Part shown: positions 50,215 through 58,239 of the stretch, one piece after another | How the letters are laid out: each line of letters opens with the position of its first letter | Position numbering within the stretch: position 1 is the stretch's first letter | Origin: Foetidibacter luteolus | GTDB taxonomy: Bacteria > Bacteroidota > Bacteroidia > Chitinophagales > Chitinophagaceae | Assembly (NCBI RefSeq): GCF_009650435.1 | Contig: NZ_VVIP01000069.1 | Coordinates: 1-58,315 of the forward strand | DNA: 58,315 nt | Direction of reading: 5' to 3' | The notes under the pieces: model-generated | Told to the model about the DNA's origin: nothing | What the model saw: only the letters and a program-made list of their open reading frames with translations | Databases searched by the model: none | Made by a program: the position numbers and the translations under genes

Positions 50215-51516
50215 CTAATTCTCACTAACCGGTAAGGGAAATTTTGTCCAGGTATCATCTGCCGGCCTGTCAAGCGGCAGTTGGTTTAACCGGTTGTAGC
50301 GGCGCATATCAATCCAGCGGTGCCCTTCGTAAAACAGTGAGTAACGGCGCTGCTTAAGCATTTCCGTAATTAACGCCGCCTGCGTTACGGCCCCGGCATA
50401 GTCATTTAGCTTATGGCCTTTCCTGATAACATTAATGGCTGTAACCGCATCTGCCAGGTTGTTTTTTTGAATATTAGCTTCTGCATATATCAGTATCAGC
50501 TCTTCGTTACGGATGATGGGCATACTACCCGTGGCAGATGTGTATACCCAAACATCCCTGTTGCTGCTTAACCCGTTGAGAGAGGCATTGGCATTGCGTA
50601 AAGTGGCTTTGCCAATCCTGTCGTCACCAGCTTCAATATCCGCAGCGTAAGAAGGATGCGCCACCCTTACTTCACCGGTTTGATTCTGCGGTATGAAGGC
50701 CGGGTTAAGCTGGTCCCCGGATCCGGTGCTGAATACATGGTTAACACCTGTTGCAAATGCACCATCCAGGCTAAAGAAGGAAGCATTAAGCGAGGCCAAT
50801 GCTTCATCCCACTGCTGGCGGTACACCGCCACCCTTGCAGCCAGTGCACGGTTTACTTTCAGCAAACCGCCGGCATCGCTAAAGCCGGCAAAACCAGCCA
50901 ATGGAAACGCCACGGAAGCACCCGACAAGTCTGCTTTGGCTTCATCAAGCAAAGCCGCAATGGCGGCTAAGGCATCGTTTCTGTTAACGATGGGGCCAAG
51001 GTTATCAGGGTCTGCAACGTCTATCCTGATGCCATTGGAGTCTGTAAGGTTAAGGTTGAGCAATAACTGGTAGGCTTTAATTGTTTTTGCAAAACCAGCA
51101 TAGCCAGCCTTTTCCGCAGCCGTAATAAGGGATGAATTATTGACTGCCTGCAGCAGGATATTACAATTTTTCACTACCCTGTACCTTGATGCCCACGGAT
51201 TGGTAATATAGAAATTGCTGTTGCTGAGGCCGCCTTCGTTAGCGCCCAATAAATCGGTTACATACCTTGGCTCCGAGCCGGAAAAACGGTAACCTTCCCG
51301 GCCGATGGTACCTACATCATCCAGGTAGAGCGCAATATTGTTGCGCATGCCTGATTCGGCGCCGCTTACCAGGTTGTTTAATTCGCTTTTGGTAGCATTG
51401 TTTAAAAACTGCTCCACGGTGGGGCTGTTAAGGTTGCCGTAATCTTTTTTGCAGGAAGACAAAAGCAATATGTTAGCAAGCAGCACAGTGAAAAATATAT
51501 GAATTACTTTTTTCAT
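50215..51516 (-). CDS. SusD/RagB-family outer-membrane lipoprotein
   Basis: 433 aa. A lipoprotein signal ends in ILLLSSC, with the lipid-carrying Cys followed by KKDYGNLNSP. SusD-like: helical repeats (NCNILLQAVNNSSLITAAEK), the C-terminal SusD segment (RNEELILIYAEANIQKNNLA, DAVTAINVIRKGH, LKQRRYSLFYEGHRWIDMRR). It forms the lid of the SusC transporter on the outer face of the outer membrane. It starts 11 bp after the susC stop, so it is co-transcribed. It is shorter than typical glycan-binding SusD proteins (often about 500-550 aa), which fits a small ligand (inference). Confidence 0.92.
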   Translation of the reverse strand: MKKVIHIFFTVLLANILLLSSCKKDYGNLNSPTVEQFLNNATKSELNNLVSGAESGMRNNIALYLDDVGTIGREGYRFSGSEPRYVTDLLGANEGGLSNSNFYITNPWASRYRVVKNCNILLQAVNNSSLITAAEKAGYAGFAKTIKAYQLLLNLNLTDSNGIRIDVADPDNLGPIVNRNDALAAIAALLDEAKADLSGASVAFPLAGFAGFSDAGGLLKVNRALAARVAVYRQQWDEALASLNASFFSLDGAFATGVNHVFSTGSGDQLNPAFIPQNQTGEVRVAHPSYAADIEAGDDRIGKATLRNANASLNGLSSNRDVWVYTSATGSMPIIRNEELILIYAEANIQKNNLADAVTAINVIRKGHKLNDYAGAVTQAALITEMLKQRRYSLFYEGHRWIDMRRYNRLNQLPLDRPADDTWTKFPLPVSEN

Positions 51517-51527
51517 GTTTGTAGTTT

Positions 51528-54479
51528 TTAAAAATCAAATGACAGGTGAAAGTCTGCACGCTTGGTTGCGGGATACGGTAATACATCCACACCAGTTGAA
51601 AAACCTGTTCCAAAGTTGGATACCTCAGGATCGTAGGATTTGTATTTGGTAATGGTAAGATAATTGTTGAGCGATATACCTACCCTTATACCTTTTACAA
51701 AGTTTACAGGCATTTTGGGGATGGAATAATACAACCCTATTTCACGAAGGCGCAGGTAACTGGCATCTTTTACAAACTGGTCTGCGGTTGTACCTACCTG
51801 CATAATACGGTAAATGCCATCGGGTACGCCCAGCTTGTTGGTTACCTGGTCAAAGTCGGCACTGGTGCCGCCAAAATCATTTTGTAAAGAAGTAAGGTTA
51901 ACATTCTGGCCGCCTTTTTTCCAATGCATTAAAAAGCGAAGGCTCAGCCTGTTCCTGAAAGTAATCTCATTGTAAGTACTCATCTGGAAGCGTGGTTCGG
52001 CATCGCCCAGCACACCTACGCCCATGCCGTTAAGGCCAACAATCTGCGTGGCAGGCTTACCCTGCTCAACCTGGAATGAACCCAGCACATACCCGAATGA
52101 GCCTTGCGGTATGGGTGGTATTACGAATCTTGTTACCAGCGACCGGTTGCGCCAGAAGTTAACAGAACTGTTCCAGCTAATTGTTCTTGACTGGATGATC
52201 CTGGCGTTAACCCCAATTTCAATGCCCCTGTTGCGCAGGTCTCCCGCATTAAGCCATTTTGTTGAGAAGCCAGAAGAAGCGGGCAGGCTGCCAAGCATCA
52301 AAAAGTCGTTGATTTTTTTAGTGTAGTAAGTAAACTCAAACCCAATCCGGCCTTTTAGTACACTAAAATCCAGGCCCGCTTCAAATTCTTTCTGGCGTTC
52401 CGGCCTTATAGAAGGGTCGCCTTTCTGAATATTGATAATAGAACCCGGGTAGCCGGCAATGTTAGATACCACTGCCGAAGTAAACTTACTGCCATAGGCG
52501 GGTACGTTGGTGGCTTCGCCATAAGCTGCCCTCAGCTTCAGGTTGTCAAAGAAGCTGTTTTGCAAAAAGCCCATCCTGGTAAGGTTCCATGATACGGCAG
52601 CTTTTGGATAAGCATAGTACTTTTTAACATCGCCATTATTGCTGGAGCGGTCAAACCGCATACCGGCAGTTAAGGTAACAGCATCAGCAATAGTGGCTTC
52701 TTCCTGCACAAAAATGCCATCGTTCTGGTATTTGGTCCTGAACTGCGTAGCAGTTAAGGAGCCCGCCTGGTCTACGTTAGATTGACCGGAAATAATTTGT
52801 GTAGCCACGTTAAGCAGGTTGTTGTAATCGCCTCTTTCCTGCGTAATACCGGCTGAAGTAGTAAGGGATAATTTATCAGAGGGCGTAAAAGCATTTACCA
52901 GGGAGAGTATATAGTTTGTGTTAAGGTTTTTGGTAAAGCCTTGTATGGATGTACCCTTGTTAACCGCCTGGAACTGCAGCGTACCGGGGAACAGCGCATT
53001 GGTTTGCAGGTTGTAAAAATCAACGCCGCCTTTGCCAATAAACCTGGTATTGCTCTTGCTGCCCTTTTGCAGGGTAATATCTATGTTAGCGCCAGTGATA
53101 AAGCGGTTAACAGATTCATTGTTCCGCATCAACGCGATGGTTTGAAGCGGGTTGGAAGCAGCAAAATTATTGTTGGGATAGTTACCGTCCTTATCCGGGT
53201 GAAGCTCTGCAAACGAAGGTGTGGAAGACAGGGCGATGCCCAGCGACACACCGGCATTATCGTTGCCGGAAAGCCCCCTGTCTGCAGATGAGTTGATGTA
53301 GTTGGAACTTATCCCTATCTTGATATTGTCATTTATCCTGTGGTCAACATTCAGCCTTACGGATGTATTGCTGTAGCCGGTGTTTTTTACAATACCGTTT
53401 TCTTTTTTGCTGGAAACAGAAAAGTAAAAACCAGTTTTCTCTCCACCACCGCTCATGCTCAATATGGTATTCCTGGCAAAGCCGGTATTACCGTAAATTT
53501 CTTTCTCATAGTCATAAATACGGCCTGCTGATTGTGCATCAATAAACTGTTGCTTCAGGGCCTCGCTGGTAGCCGGGTCTGAGGAAAGGCTGGCAGCCCT
53601 GTCTGCAGTAAACTCTCTAACACCAAGCAGCTTCCTGGCACGTATCTGCCCCAGGTCCTGCGAAACAGTAATGCTTGTTTTGCCCTGCCGGCCTTTTTTA
53701 GTGGTAATGATAATAACACCTGCAGAGGCTTTGGAACCATAGATTGCCGCAGCGGAAGCTCCCTTCAGTATCTCTATGTTTTCAATGTCTTCCGCACGTA
53801 TATCAGAAACACGGCTGGAGGGGTTATCCTGGTTAGAGGTGGCTGCACCGCCGGATGCAGCAACAGTAACCGCATTTAGACCAGCGGAGGTAGCCGTATT
53901 ATCTATAAACACGCCATCCACTACATACAATGGTTGCGTATTGCCATATACAGATGTAACGCCACGCAGTTTTACAGAACTGCCGCCACCCGGCGCACCT
54001 GAATTGGAGTTGATAAACGCACCCGGAATTTTACCTGACAGGGCACCATCCAGCGTTTGTGCCGGCGCTATGCCCGATAATTGTTTGCTGGATATGGTGG
54101 CCACGGTATTGGCCAGGTTTCTTCGCTTTACGCTGGTGGCAAGGCCTGTAACCACCACTTCATCCAGCCGGGCCGCGTCTTCTTCCAGCTTAATGTCAAG
54201 GGCAGCAGTACCGGCTTCCAGCGAAATATTTTGAGATTTGTAGCCTGTGGCATTCACTGTAATGCCAGTGGCGCCTGCCGGCACCGTTAAAGTAAATTTT
54301 CCGTCAGCATCTGAAATAGTGCCGAGGTTAGACTGTTTTACCATAATAGTTACACCGGCAACAGGGCCGCCGGTAGCATCGGTAATTTTGCCGGTAATAA
54401 CCCTGCTTTGGGCAAGTAATGCCAGTGGCATAACCAGCAGCCATAGCAGGCACATTACAATTGGCTTGCATTTTCTCAT
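51528..54479 (-). CDS. SusC/RagA-family TonB-dependent transporter
   Basis: 983 aa. Signal peptide (MRKCKPIVMCLLWLLVMPLALLAQ, first 24 residues), a CarboxypepD_reg-like domain (VITGKITDATGGPVAGVTIM ... ISDADGKFTLTVPAG), plug with the TonB-box-like DEVVVTGLATSVKRRNLANT and PLYVVDGVFID, then a 22-strand barrel ending in a terminal Phe (DFHLSFDF). It imports a ligand across the outer membrane with energy from TonB. Its neighbours are SusD downstream and, upstream beyond a 314 bp repeat-containing gap, AhpD-like and MetE-like genes. No glycosidase, protease or anti-sigma gene is adjacent, unlike polysaccharide utilisation loci. Confidence 0.94.
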   Translation of the reverse strand: MRKCKPIVMCLLWLLVMPLALLAQSRVITGKITDATGGPVAGVTIMVKQSNLGTISDADGKFTLTVPAGATGITVNATGYKSQNISLEAGTAALDIKLEEDAARLDEVVVTGLATSVKRRNLANTVATISSKQLSGIAPAQTLDGALSGKIPGAFINSNSGAPGGGSSVKLRGVTSVYGNTQPLYVVDGVFIDNTATSAGLNAVTVAASGGAATSNQDNPSSRVSDIRAEDIENIEILKGASAAAIYGSKASAGVIIITTKKGRQGKTSITVSQDLGQIRARKLLGVREFTADRAASLSSDPATSEALKQQFIDAQSAGRIYDYEKEIYGNTGFARNTILSMSGGGEKTGFYFSVSSKKENGIVKNTGYSNTSVRLNVDHRINDNIKIGISSNYINSSADRGLSGNDNAGVSLGIALSSTPSFAELHPDKDGNYPNNNFAASNPLQTIALMRNNESVNRFITGANIDITLQKGSKSNTRFIGKGGVDFYNLQTNALFPGTLQFQAVNKGTSIQGFTKNLNTNYILSLVNAFTPSDKLSLTTSAGITQERGDYNNLLNVATQIISGQSNVDQAGSLTATQFRTKYQNDGIFVQEEATIADAVTLTAGMRFDRSSNNGDVKKYYAYPKAAVSWNLTRMGFLQNSFFDNLKLRAAYGEATNVPAYGSKFTSAVVSNIAGYPGSIINIQKGDPSIRPERQKEFEAGLDFSVLKGRIGFEFTYYTKKINDFLMLGSLPASSGFSTKWLNAGDLRNRGIEIGVNARIIQSRTISWNSSVNFWRNRSLVTRFVIPPIPQGSFGYVLGSFQVEQGKPATQIVGLNGMGVGVLGDAEPRFQMSTYNEITFRNRLSLRFLMHWKKGGQNVNLTSLQNDFGGTSADFDQVTNKLGVPDGIYRIMQVGTTADQFVKDASYLRLREIGLYYSIPKMPVNFVKGIRVGISLNNYLTITKYKSYDPEVSNFGTGFSTGVDVLPYPATKRADFHLSFDF

Positions 54480-54619
54480 ACAGCAAGTTGTTTGGTTAAT
54501 AAAAAGGGTAAAAAAATTGTTAATGAACTATCGTTTTCAAATGTGTATGTTACTGTCGTTAAACTTTATGCAGTTAACTTCATTCTCCTCGTAATTCTTA
54601 GCCCCGTAAAGCTGTTACA

Positions 54620-54760
54620 GCAATTTTATGGGGCCGACGCCCCATCCCCTGAAGGGGAGTATTTTTATGGGCCCGGCAGTAGGCTACTAATTAAGCTTTA
54701 CTTGCGTCGCACTCTTCTGCGGCTGGATTCGCTATGGAGCTTTTCCCGCAGTATAGCCTT
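54620..54760 (+). repeat. Dispersed repeat, GCGTCGCACTCTTCTGC copy
   Basis: AATTTTATGGGGCCGACGCC, CCATCCCCTGAAGGGGAG, TATTTTTATGGGCCCGGCAG, TAGGCTACTAATTAAGC, TTTACTTGCGTCGCACTCTT, CTGCGGCTGGATTCGCTATG. Occupies the gap between the first AhpD-like gene and susC. No gene is seen in the gap. Confidence 0.7.
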
Positions 54761-54793
54761 GTTTCTGTTGCCTCCGGCAACTGATAAACAGCC

Positions 54794-55360
54794 TTACACT
54801 GCTACCGGCGCAGGCTGCGTGTACACATGGCTGCCATAGCCTTTCTCGGCTATCTGTTTTGCCCTTGCGGGGTAGGTGGAAAGGTCTTTGGGTGTGTTGG
54901 CAGCAAGGCCATCCACATACCTGTTAAACATGCAGAACAGTGCCGTTATCAGTACGGTATCGTGTATATCTTTATCCGTAGCGCCTTCGCTTTTTGCGAA
55001 TGCTACATCTTCTGCTGTTACATACTTACCGCCTTTTTGTGCATGCCCGGCTATGTTCAGTAACGCTTTCAGCTTTGCCGGAATATTGGCCTGCGTATAA
55101 TCGTTTCTTACCTGGTCAACGGTGGCCCTGTCGCCATCCAGGTAGCAAACAGCTATTTCCCCGTGGGAGTGGTGGCAGTAAAAACAATCGTTGAGGTAAG
55201 AAACATAAGTAGCTATCAGTTCACGCTCGGCCATGGAAAGGCCTTCGTTGCTGCGCAGCAACAGGTCTGCAAGTTCACCAATAGGGGCCGCTGTTGAAGG
55301 GCTAAAAGCCAGCAGGGCACGTATGCCGGGCAGGTCTTCGTTTACTTTGATATGTGGCAT
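54794..55360 (-). CDS. AhpD-like/carboxymuconolactone decarboxylase family protein, copy 1
   Basis: 188 aa from the ATG at 55360 (MPHIKVNEDLPGIRALL); a longer frame from 55390 adds a region not shared by its two paralogues. Peroxidase-related CMD fold: ERELIATYVSYLNDCFYCHH with Cys59, Cys62 and His66, the CxxC-x3-H arrangement of AhpD. The ending GATDKDIHDTVLITALFCMF with NRYVDGLA is shared by all three copies. AhpD uses the cysteine pair for peroxide reduction; the in vivo substrate here is unknown. It lies 47 bp downstream of the MetE-like gene. Confidence 0.87.
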   Translation of the reverse strand: MPHIKVNEDLPGIRALLAFSPSTAAPIGELADLLLRSNEGLSMAERELIATYVSYLNDCFYCHHSHGEIAVCYLDGDRATVDQVRNDYTQANIPAKLKALLNIAGHAQKGGKYVTAEDVAFAKSEGATDKDIHDTVLITALFCMFNRYVDGLAANTPKDLSTYPARAKQIAEKGYGSHVYTQPAPVAV

Positions 55361-55407
55361 AATCGTTATTTCTCTAAGTAATTGTTTCAAAAACGTTTCT
55401 ATTGAGC

Positions 55408-56472
55408 TTATTTGCCCAGCTTTTCTTCTGCCAGCCTGGTACCATCTATACGGGCTTTGATTTTGGCAAACGCAATATCCCTTGCAGTAGAAGTATCATC
55501 GGCAAAGGGTGAAAACCCACAGTCGTCGGTGGTTCCAAACTGGCTTACAGGTATGTATTCCAAAGCTTCCAGTATAGTATCCCTTATTTCTTCCGGCGTT
55601 TCTATGCGAGGGTTAAGCACATCCGTAACGCCCAGGAAAATGGTTTGCCCGGGTGCAAGGCTTTCTTTGATGGATGCCAGTACAGATAGCTTATCTTTTT
55701 CCCCGGCATACTCCAGGTAAAAACTCCCTGCCTTCAATTGGAACAACAGTGGTAAAAGGCCGGCATAAGGTATGTCTGCACTGTGCGTGGAGTCATGGTC
55801 CCCACCAGGACAGGTGTGTACACCAATTCGTTTTCTTTCCTCTGGATTAAAGCGTTCCAGCACCAGGTTGTTCAGGTCTATAAAAGATTTGAGCAATCCA
55901 CCCGAAGGGTCAAGCTTCAGCGATAAACGGGCTTCGGTAAAGTCTACCTGTACATTATATGCGCCGTTGGTTAAGCTCTTCCTGATGTCCGCTTCCGCTT
56001 CGTTCAGCAGGTCTTCTGTAAACTGCTGCCGGGTATAGCCTTCAATACCTTCCGCCGGGTACAGCAGGCTGATAGCCGAAACTGAAATAACCGCCTGCTT
56101 AACCGGAAGACTTGTAAGTGTTTTTGCTTTTTGCAGGTAGCTGCCCGCATAAGCCTGGTACCTGAACGGGCCGGCAGTTAGCTTAGGTAACTGGCGGGTA
56201 TGGCCATCCGCAAAAGGAATAACAACGCCGTTGGGGTTAAGGTGTGGATACCCCGCTATAGGATAAGTGGCAAAGCTTGGCTTAGTTTGCTCTCCATCTG
56301 TTATTACCGGCGAGCCGGTAGCTTCAAAACGCCGGATGGTATCAACAAGTGCCGCGTTGAACAAGGCATCCAGCTCTTTGTCTTTGATATCGCCTGCCGC
56401 ATGCGCCTGCATGCCCTGGATTAATTCAACCGGCCGGGGAATGCTGCCTACAGGTTCTGTTTGAATAGTCAT
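55408..56472 (-). CDS. Cobalamin-independent methionine synthase-like (core MetE) protein
   Basis: 354 aa, the catalytic barrel only; the N-terminal half of full MetE (about 750 aa) is absent. The zinc ligands appear conserved: His219 and Cys221 in GVHTCPGGDH, Glu254 in FYLEYAG and Cys318 in TDDCGFSPF. Other family features are PVGSIPRPVEL near the start, VITDGEQTKPSFATYP and VTDVLNPRIETPEEI. Relatives transfer methyl or alkyl groups to or from thiols such as homocysteine or coenzyme M. With three AhpD-like genes and SusC/D, metabolism of an imported small organic molecule is plausible (inference). It starts 47 bp after the stop of copy 2. Confidence 0.85.
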   Translation of the reverse strand: MTIQTEPVGSIPRPVELIQGMQAHAAGDIKDKELDALFNAALVDTIRRFEATGSPVITDGEQTKPSFATYPIAGYPHLNPNGVVIPFADGHTRQLPKLTAGPFRYQAYAGSYLQKAKTLTSLPVKQAVISVSAISLLYPAEGIEGYTRQQFTEDLLNEAEADIRKSLTNGAYNVQVDFTEARLSLKLDPSGGLLKSFIDLNNLVLERFNPEERKRIGVHTCPGGDHDSTHSADIPYAGLLPLLFQLKAGSFYLEYAGEKDKLSVLASIKESLAPGQTIFLGVTDVLNPRIETPEEIRDTILEALEYIPVSQFGTTDDCGFSPFADDTSTARDIAFAKIKARIDGTRLAEEKLGK

Positions 56473-56519
56473 AAGGAGTACTTTTAAATTTGTTTAAATG
56501 GTTTTGGTTATGATGCTAT

Positions 56520-57074
56520 TTACTTGCTCAGGTCAAAATCCACGTAACCTTCCGCGGCACGGGACGGGGCCCGGTTTACATAAAATTGCCTGTCTTGCGG
56601 AGCCCAGGTGGCCAGGCCATCCACGTAACGGTTATACATGCAAAAGGCCGCGGCAATCAATACGGTATCGTGTATTTCTTTATCGGTAGCACCGGCCGTT
56701 TTGGCTGCTTCAATTTGCTCCGCAGTAACATGTTTACCGCTTTTTTGCACGCTTGCCGCAATGGGCAACAATGCTTTCATTTTGTCAGACAATTTATCGG
56801 CCTGCAGAAAATCGCGTTTAATGCCGTCAATTTGTTCTATGTTACAATCAAGGTAATGACCAGCCAAAGCCCCATGCACATTCTGGCAAAAGAAACAATC
56901 GTTCAGGTAAGAAACATACGTGCCGATAAACTCCCTTTCTCCACGGGAAAGACTGTTGTTATCGTCCCGCAGCAGCACTTCGGCCAGTGCATTTAAAGGC
57001 TTTGCGGTGGCAGGGCTGTAAAGCATTGGCCCGCGAATACCGGGCAGGTCGTTTTGTAAATCTATGTGTGCCAT
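56520..57074 (-). CDS. AhpD-like/carboxymuconolactone decarboxylase family protein, copy 2
   Basis: 184 aa. CMD fold with Cys60, Cys63 and His67 in LNDCFFCQNVHG. It is clearly paralogous to copies 1 and 3: the shared start MAHIDLQNDLPGIRGPM, SRGEREFIGTYVS and the ending ATDKEIHDTVLIAAAFCMYN. It differs from the others in the region after His67 (ALAGHYLDCNIEQIDGIKRD carries an extra Cys). Lies between copy 3 (209 bp upstream, repeat-bearing gap) and the MetE-like gene (47 bp downstream). Confidence 0.87.
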   Translation of the reverse strand: MAHIDLQNDLPGIRGPMLYSPATAKPLNALAEVLLRDDNNSLSRGEREFIGTYVSYLNDCFFCQNVHGALAGHYLDCNIEQIDGIKRDFLQADKLSDKMKALLPIAASVQKSGKHVTAEQIEAAKTAGATDKEIHDTVLIAAAFCMYNRYVDGLATWAPQDRQFYVNRAPSRAAEGYVDFDLSK

Positions 57075-57117
57075 TTTTGTTGTTTATATTTTTATTAAAA
57101 GTTAATACCAGGAATAA

Positions 57118-57240
57118 GGCTGCCGGGTTGAGCCTGTCGAAACCGGCTTCGACAGGCCTTCGACAGGCTCAGGCTGACAAACCTGGTTAAGAATTTTAAT
57201 TGCGCCTCACCCCAACCCCTCTCCGCCCGGAGAGGGGCAG
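57118..57240. repeat. CTTCGACAGGCTCA and CTCCGCCCGGAG repeats
   Basis: First GCCGGGTTGAGCCTGTCGAA, ACCGGCTTCGACAGG, CCTTCGACAGGCTCAGGCTG (short form of the inverted repeat at 30.5 and 45.8 kb), then CCTCACCCCAACCCCTCTCC, GCCCGGAGAGGGGC, the head of the element that is amplified at the window end. Fills the gap between AhpD-like copies 3 and 2. Confidence 0.7.
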
Positions 57241-57283
57241 GAAGCCGTTGGCTTTATTGTGCTTTCAATCATTTTTATTACTG

Positions 57284-57835
57284 TCAGCTTGCAACCGGCG
57301 TTGGCAATACATAACCTTTCTCCGTCATGCGCTTGCCCATTTCTTTATAAGCCTCAGGATCTGTGGGTGTAAAGCTGGCCAGCCCATCCACATACCTGTT
57401 GAACATGGAGAAGGTGGCAGCTATCAACACAGTATCGTGCAGCTCCCGGTCAGTAGCGCCGAGCAGTTTAGCAGCGTCAATATCCTGCTGGGTTACCTCT
57501 TTGCCCAGCACCTGTACTTTGCCTGCAATGTTGAGCAATGCTTTCAGTTTATCGCTGATGTGCGCAGTAGTTACGTCTGCCAGTACTTCGTCAACAAGGT
57601 TGGCTTCATCGCCGTACAAACACCTTGCCGCAGCAGCATGGCTGTTACGGCAGAACATGCAGTTGTTGCGGTGCGAAACGTAAGTAGCAATGAGTTCCCT
57701 TTCTGCTTCGGAAAGGGTTGACTCACCACGTAATAATACCTGGGCCAGTTCGTACAGGTGTTTACCTGTTTCGGGCCTGAACATTACAAGGCTTCTTATA
57801 CCGGGTACGCCTTCTAAAACTTCTATATGTGCCAT
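57284..57835 (-). CDS. AhpD-like/carboxymuconolactone decarboxylase family protein, copy 3
   Basis: 183 aa. Cys59, Cys62 and His66 in RNNCMFCRNSH. Start MAHIEVLEGVPGIRSLVMF and ending ATDRELHDTVLIAATFSMFN match the other two copies. It is the most upstream gene seen in the minus-strand SusCD array, so the promoter of the array, if it is one transcript, should lie between 57836 and the tandem repeat. Nothing promoter-like is convincing there. Confidence 0.87.
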   Translation of the reverse strand: MAHIEVLEGVPGIRSLVMFRPETGKHLYELAQVLLRGESTLSEAERELIATYVSHRNNCMFCRNSHAAAARCLYGDEANLVDEVLADVTTAHISDKLKALLNIAGKVQVLGKEVTQQDIDAAKLLGATDRELHDTVLIAATFSMFNRYVDGLASFTPTDPEAYKEMGKRMTEKGYVLPTPVAS

Positions 57836-57875
57836 ATCGGTTATTTTATGGTTTGTTGTTAAAATGTTTGAGGCC

Positions 57876-58222
57876 TCACCCCAACCCCTCTCCGCCCGGA
57901 GAGGGGCTAAAGAAGGAATGGAGAACCAGTTGAAACTAACACCCCCCTGAAAGCGTCGCCCATTTCTTCTCCGCCCGGAGAGGGGCTAAGAAGGAATGGA
58001 GAACCAGTTGAAACTAACACGCTCCTGCAAGCGTCACCCATTTCTTCCCCGCCCGGAGAGGGGCTAAAGAAGGAATGGAGAACCAGTTGAAACCAACACC
58101 CTCCTGCAAGCGTCACCCATTTCTTCTCCGCCCGGAGAGGGGCTAAAGAAGGAATGGAGAACCAGTTGAAACTAACCCCTCCTGCAAGCGTCACCCATTT
58201 CTTCTCCGCCCGGAGAGGGGCT
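57876..58222 (-). repeat. 78-79 bp tandem repeat array
   Basis: CCGCCCGG occurs at 57892, 57971, 58049, 58128 and 58206, spacings 79, 78, 79 and 78. Each unit reads CTCCGCCCGGAGAGGGGCTA, AGAAGGAATGGAGAACCAGT, TGAAACTAACACC, CTCCTGCAAGCGTCACCCAT, TTCTT with few changes. The first head is preceded by CCTCACCCCAACCCCTCT, as at 57205. The whole unit is conserved, so it is not a CRISPR. A 126-codon frame on the minus strand is an artefact of the repeats. Confidence 0.9.
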
Positions 58223-58239
58223 AAGGACGAAATGCCCAT

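Noticed and set aside
57836..57875. Looked for a cobalamin or SAM riboswitch upstream of the AhpD/MetE-like array
   Set aside because: The gap is short before the tandem repeat starts, and no B12-box or SAM-aptamer-like sequence was seen.
57876..58222. Possible CRISPR array
   Set aside because: The entire 78-79 bp unit is conserved; there are no variable spacers and no cas genes.
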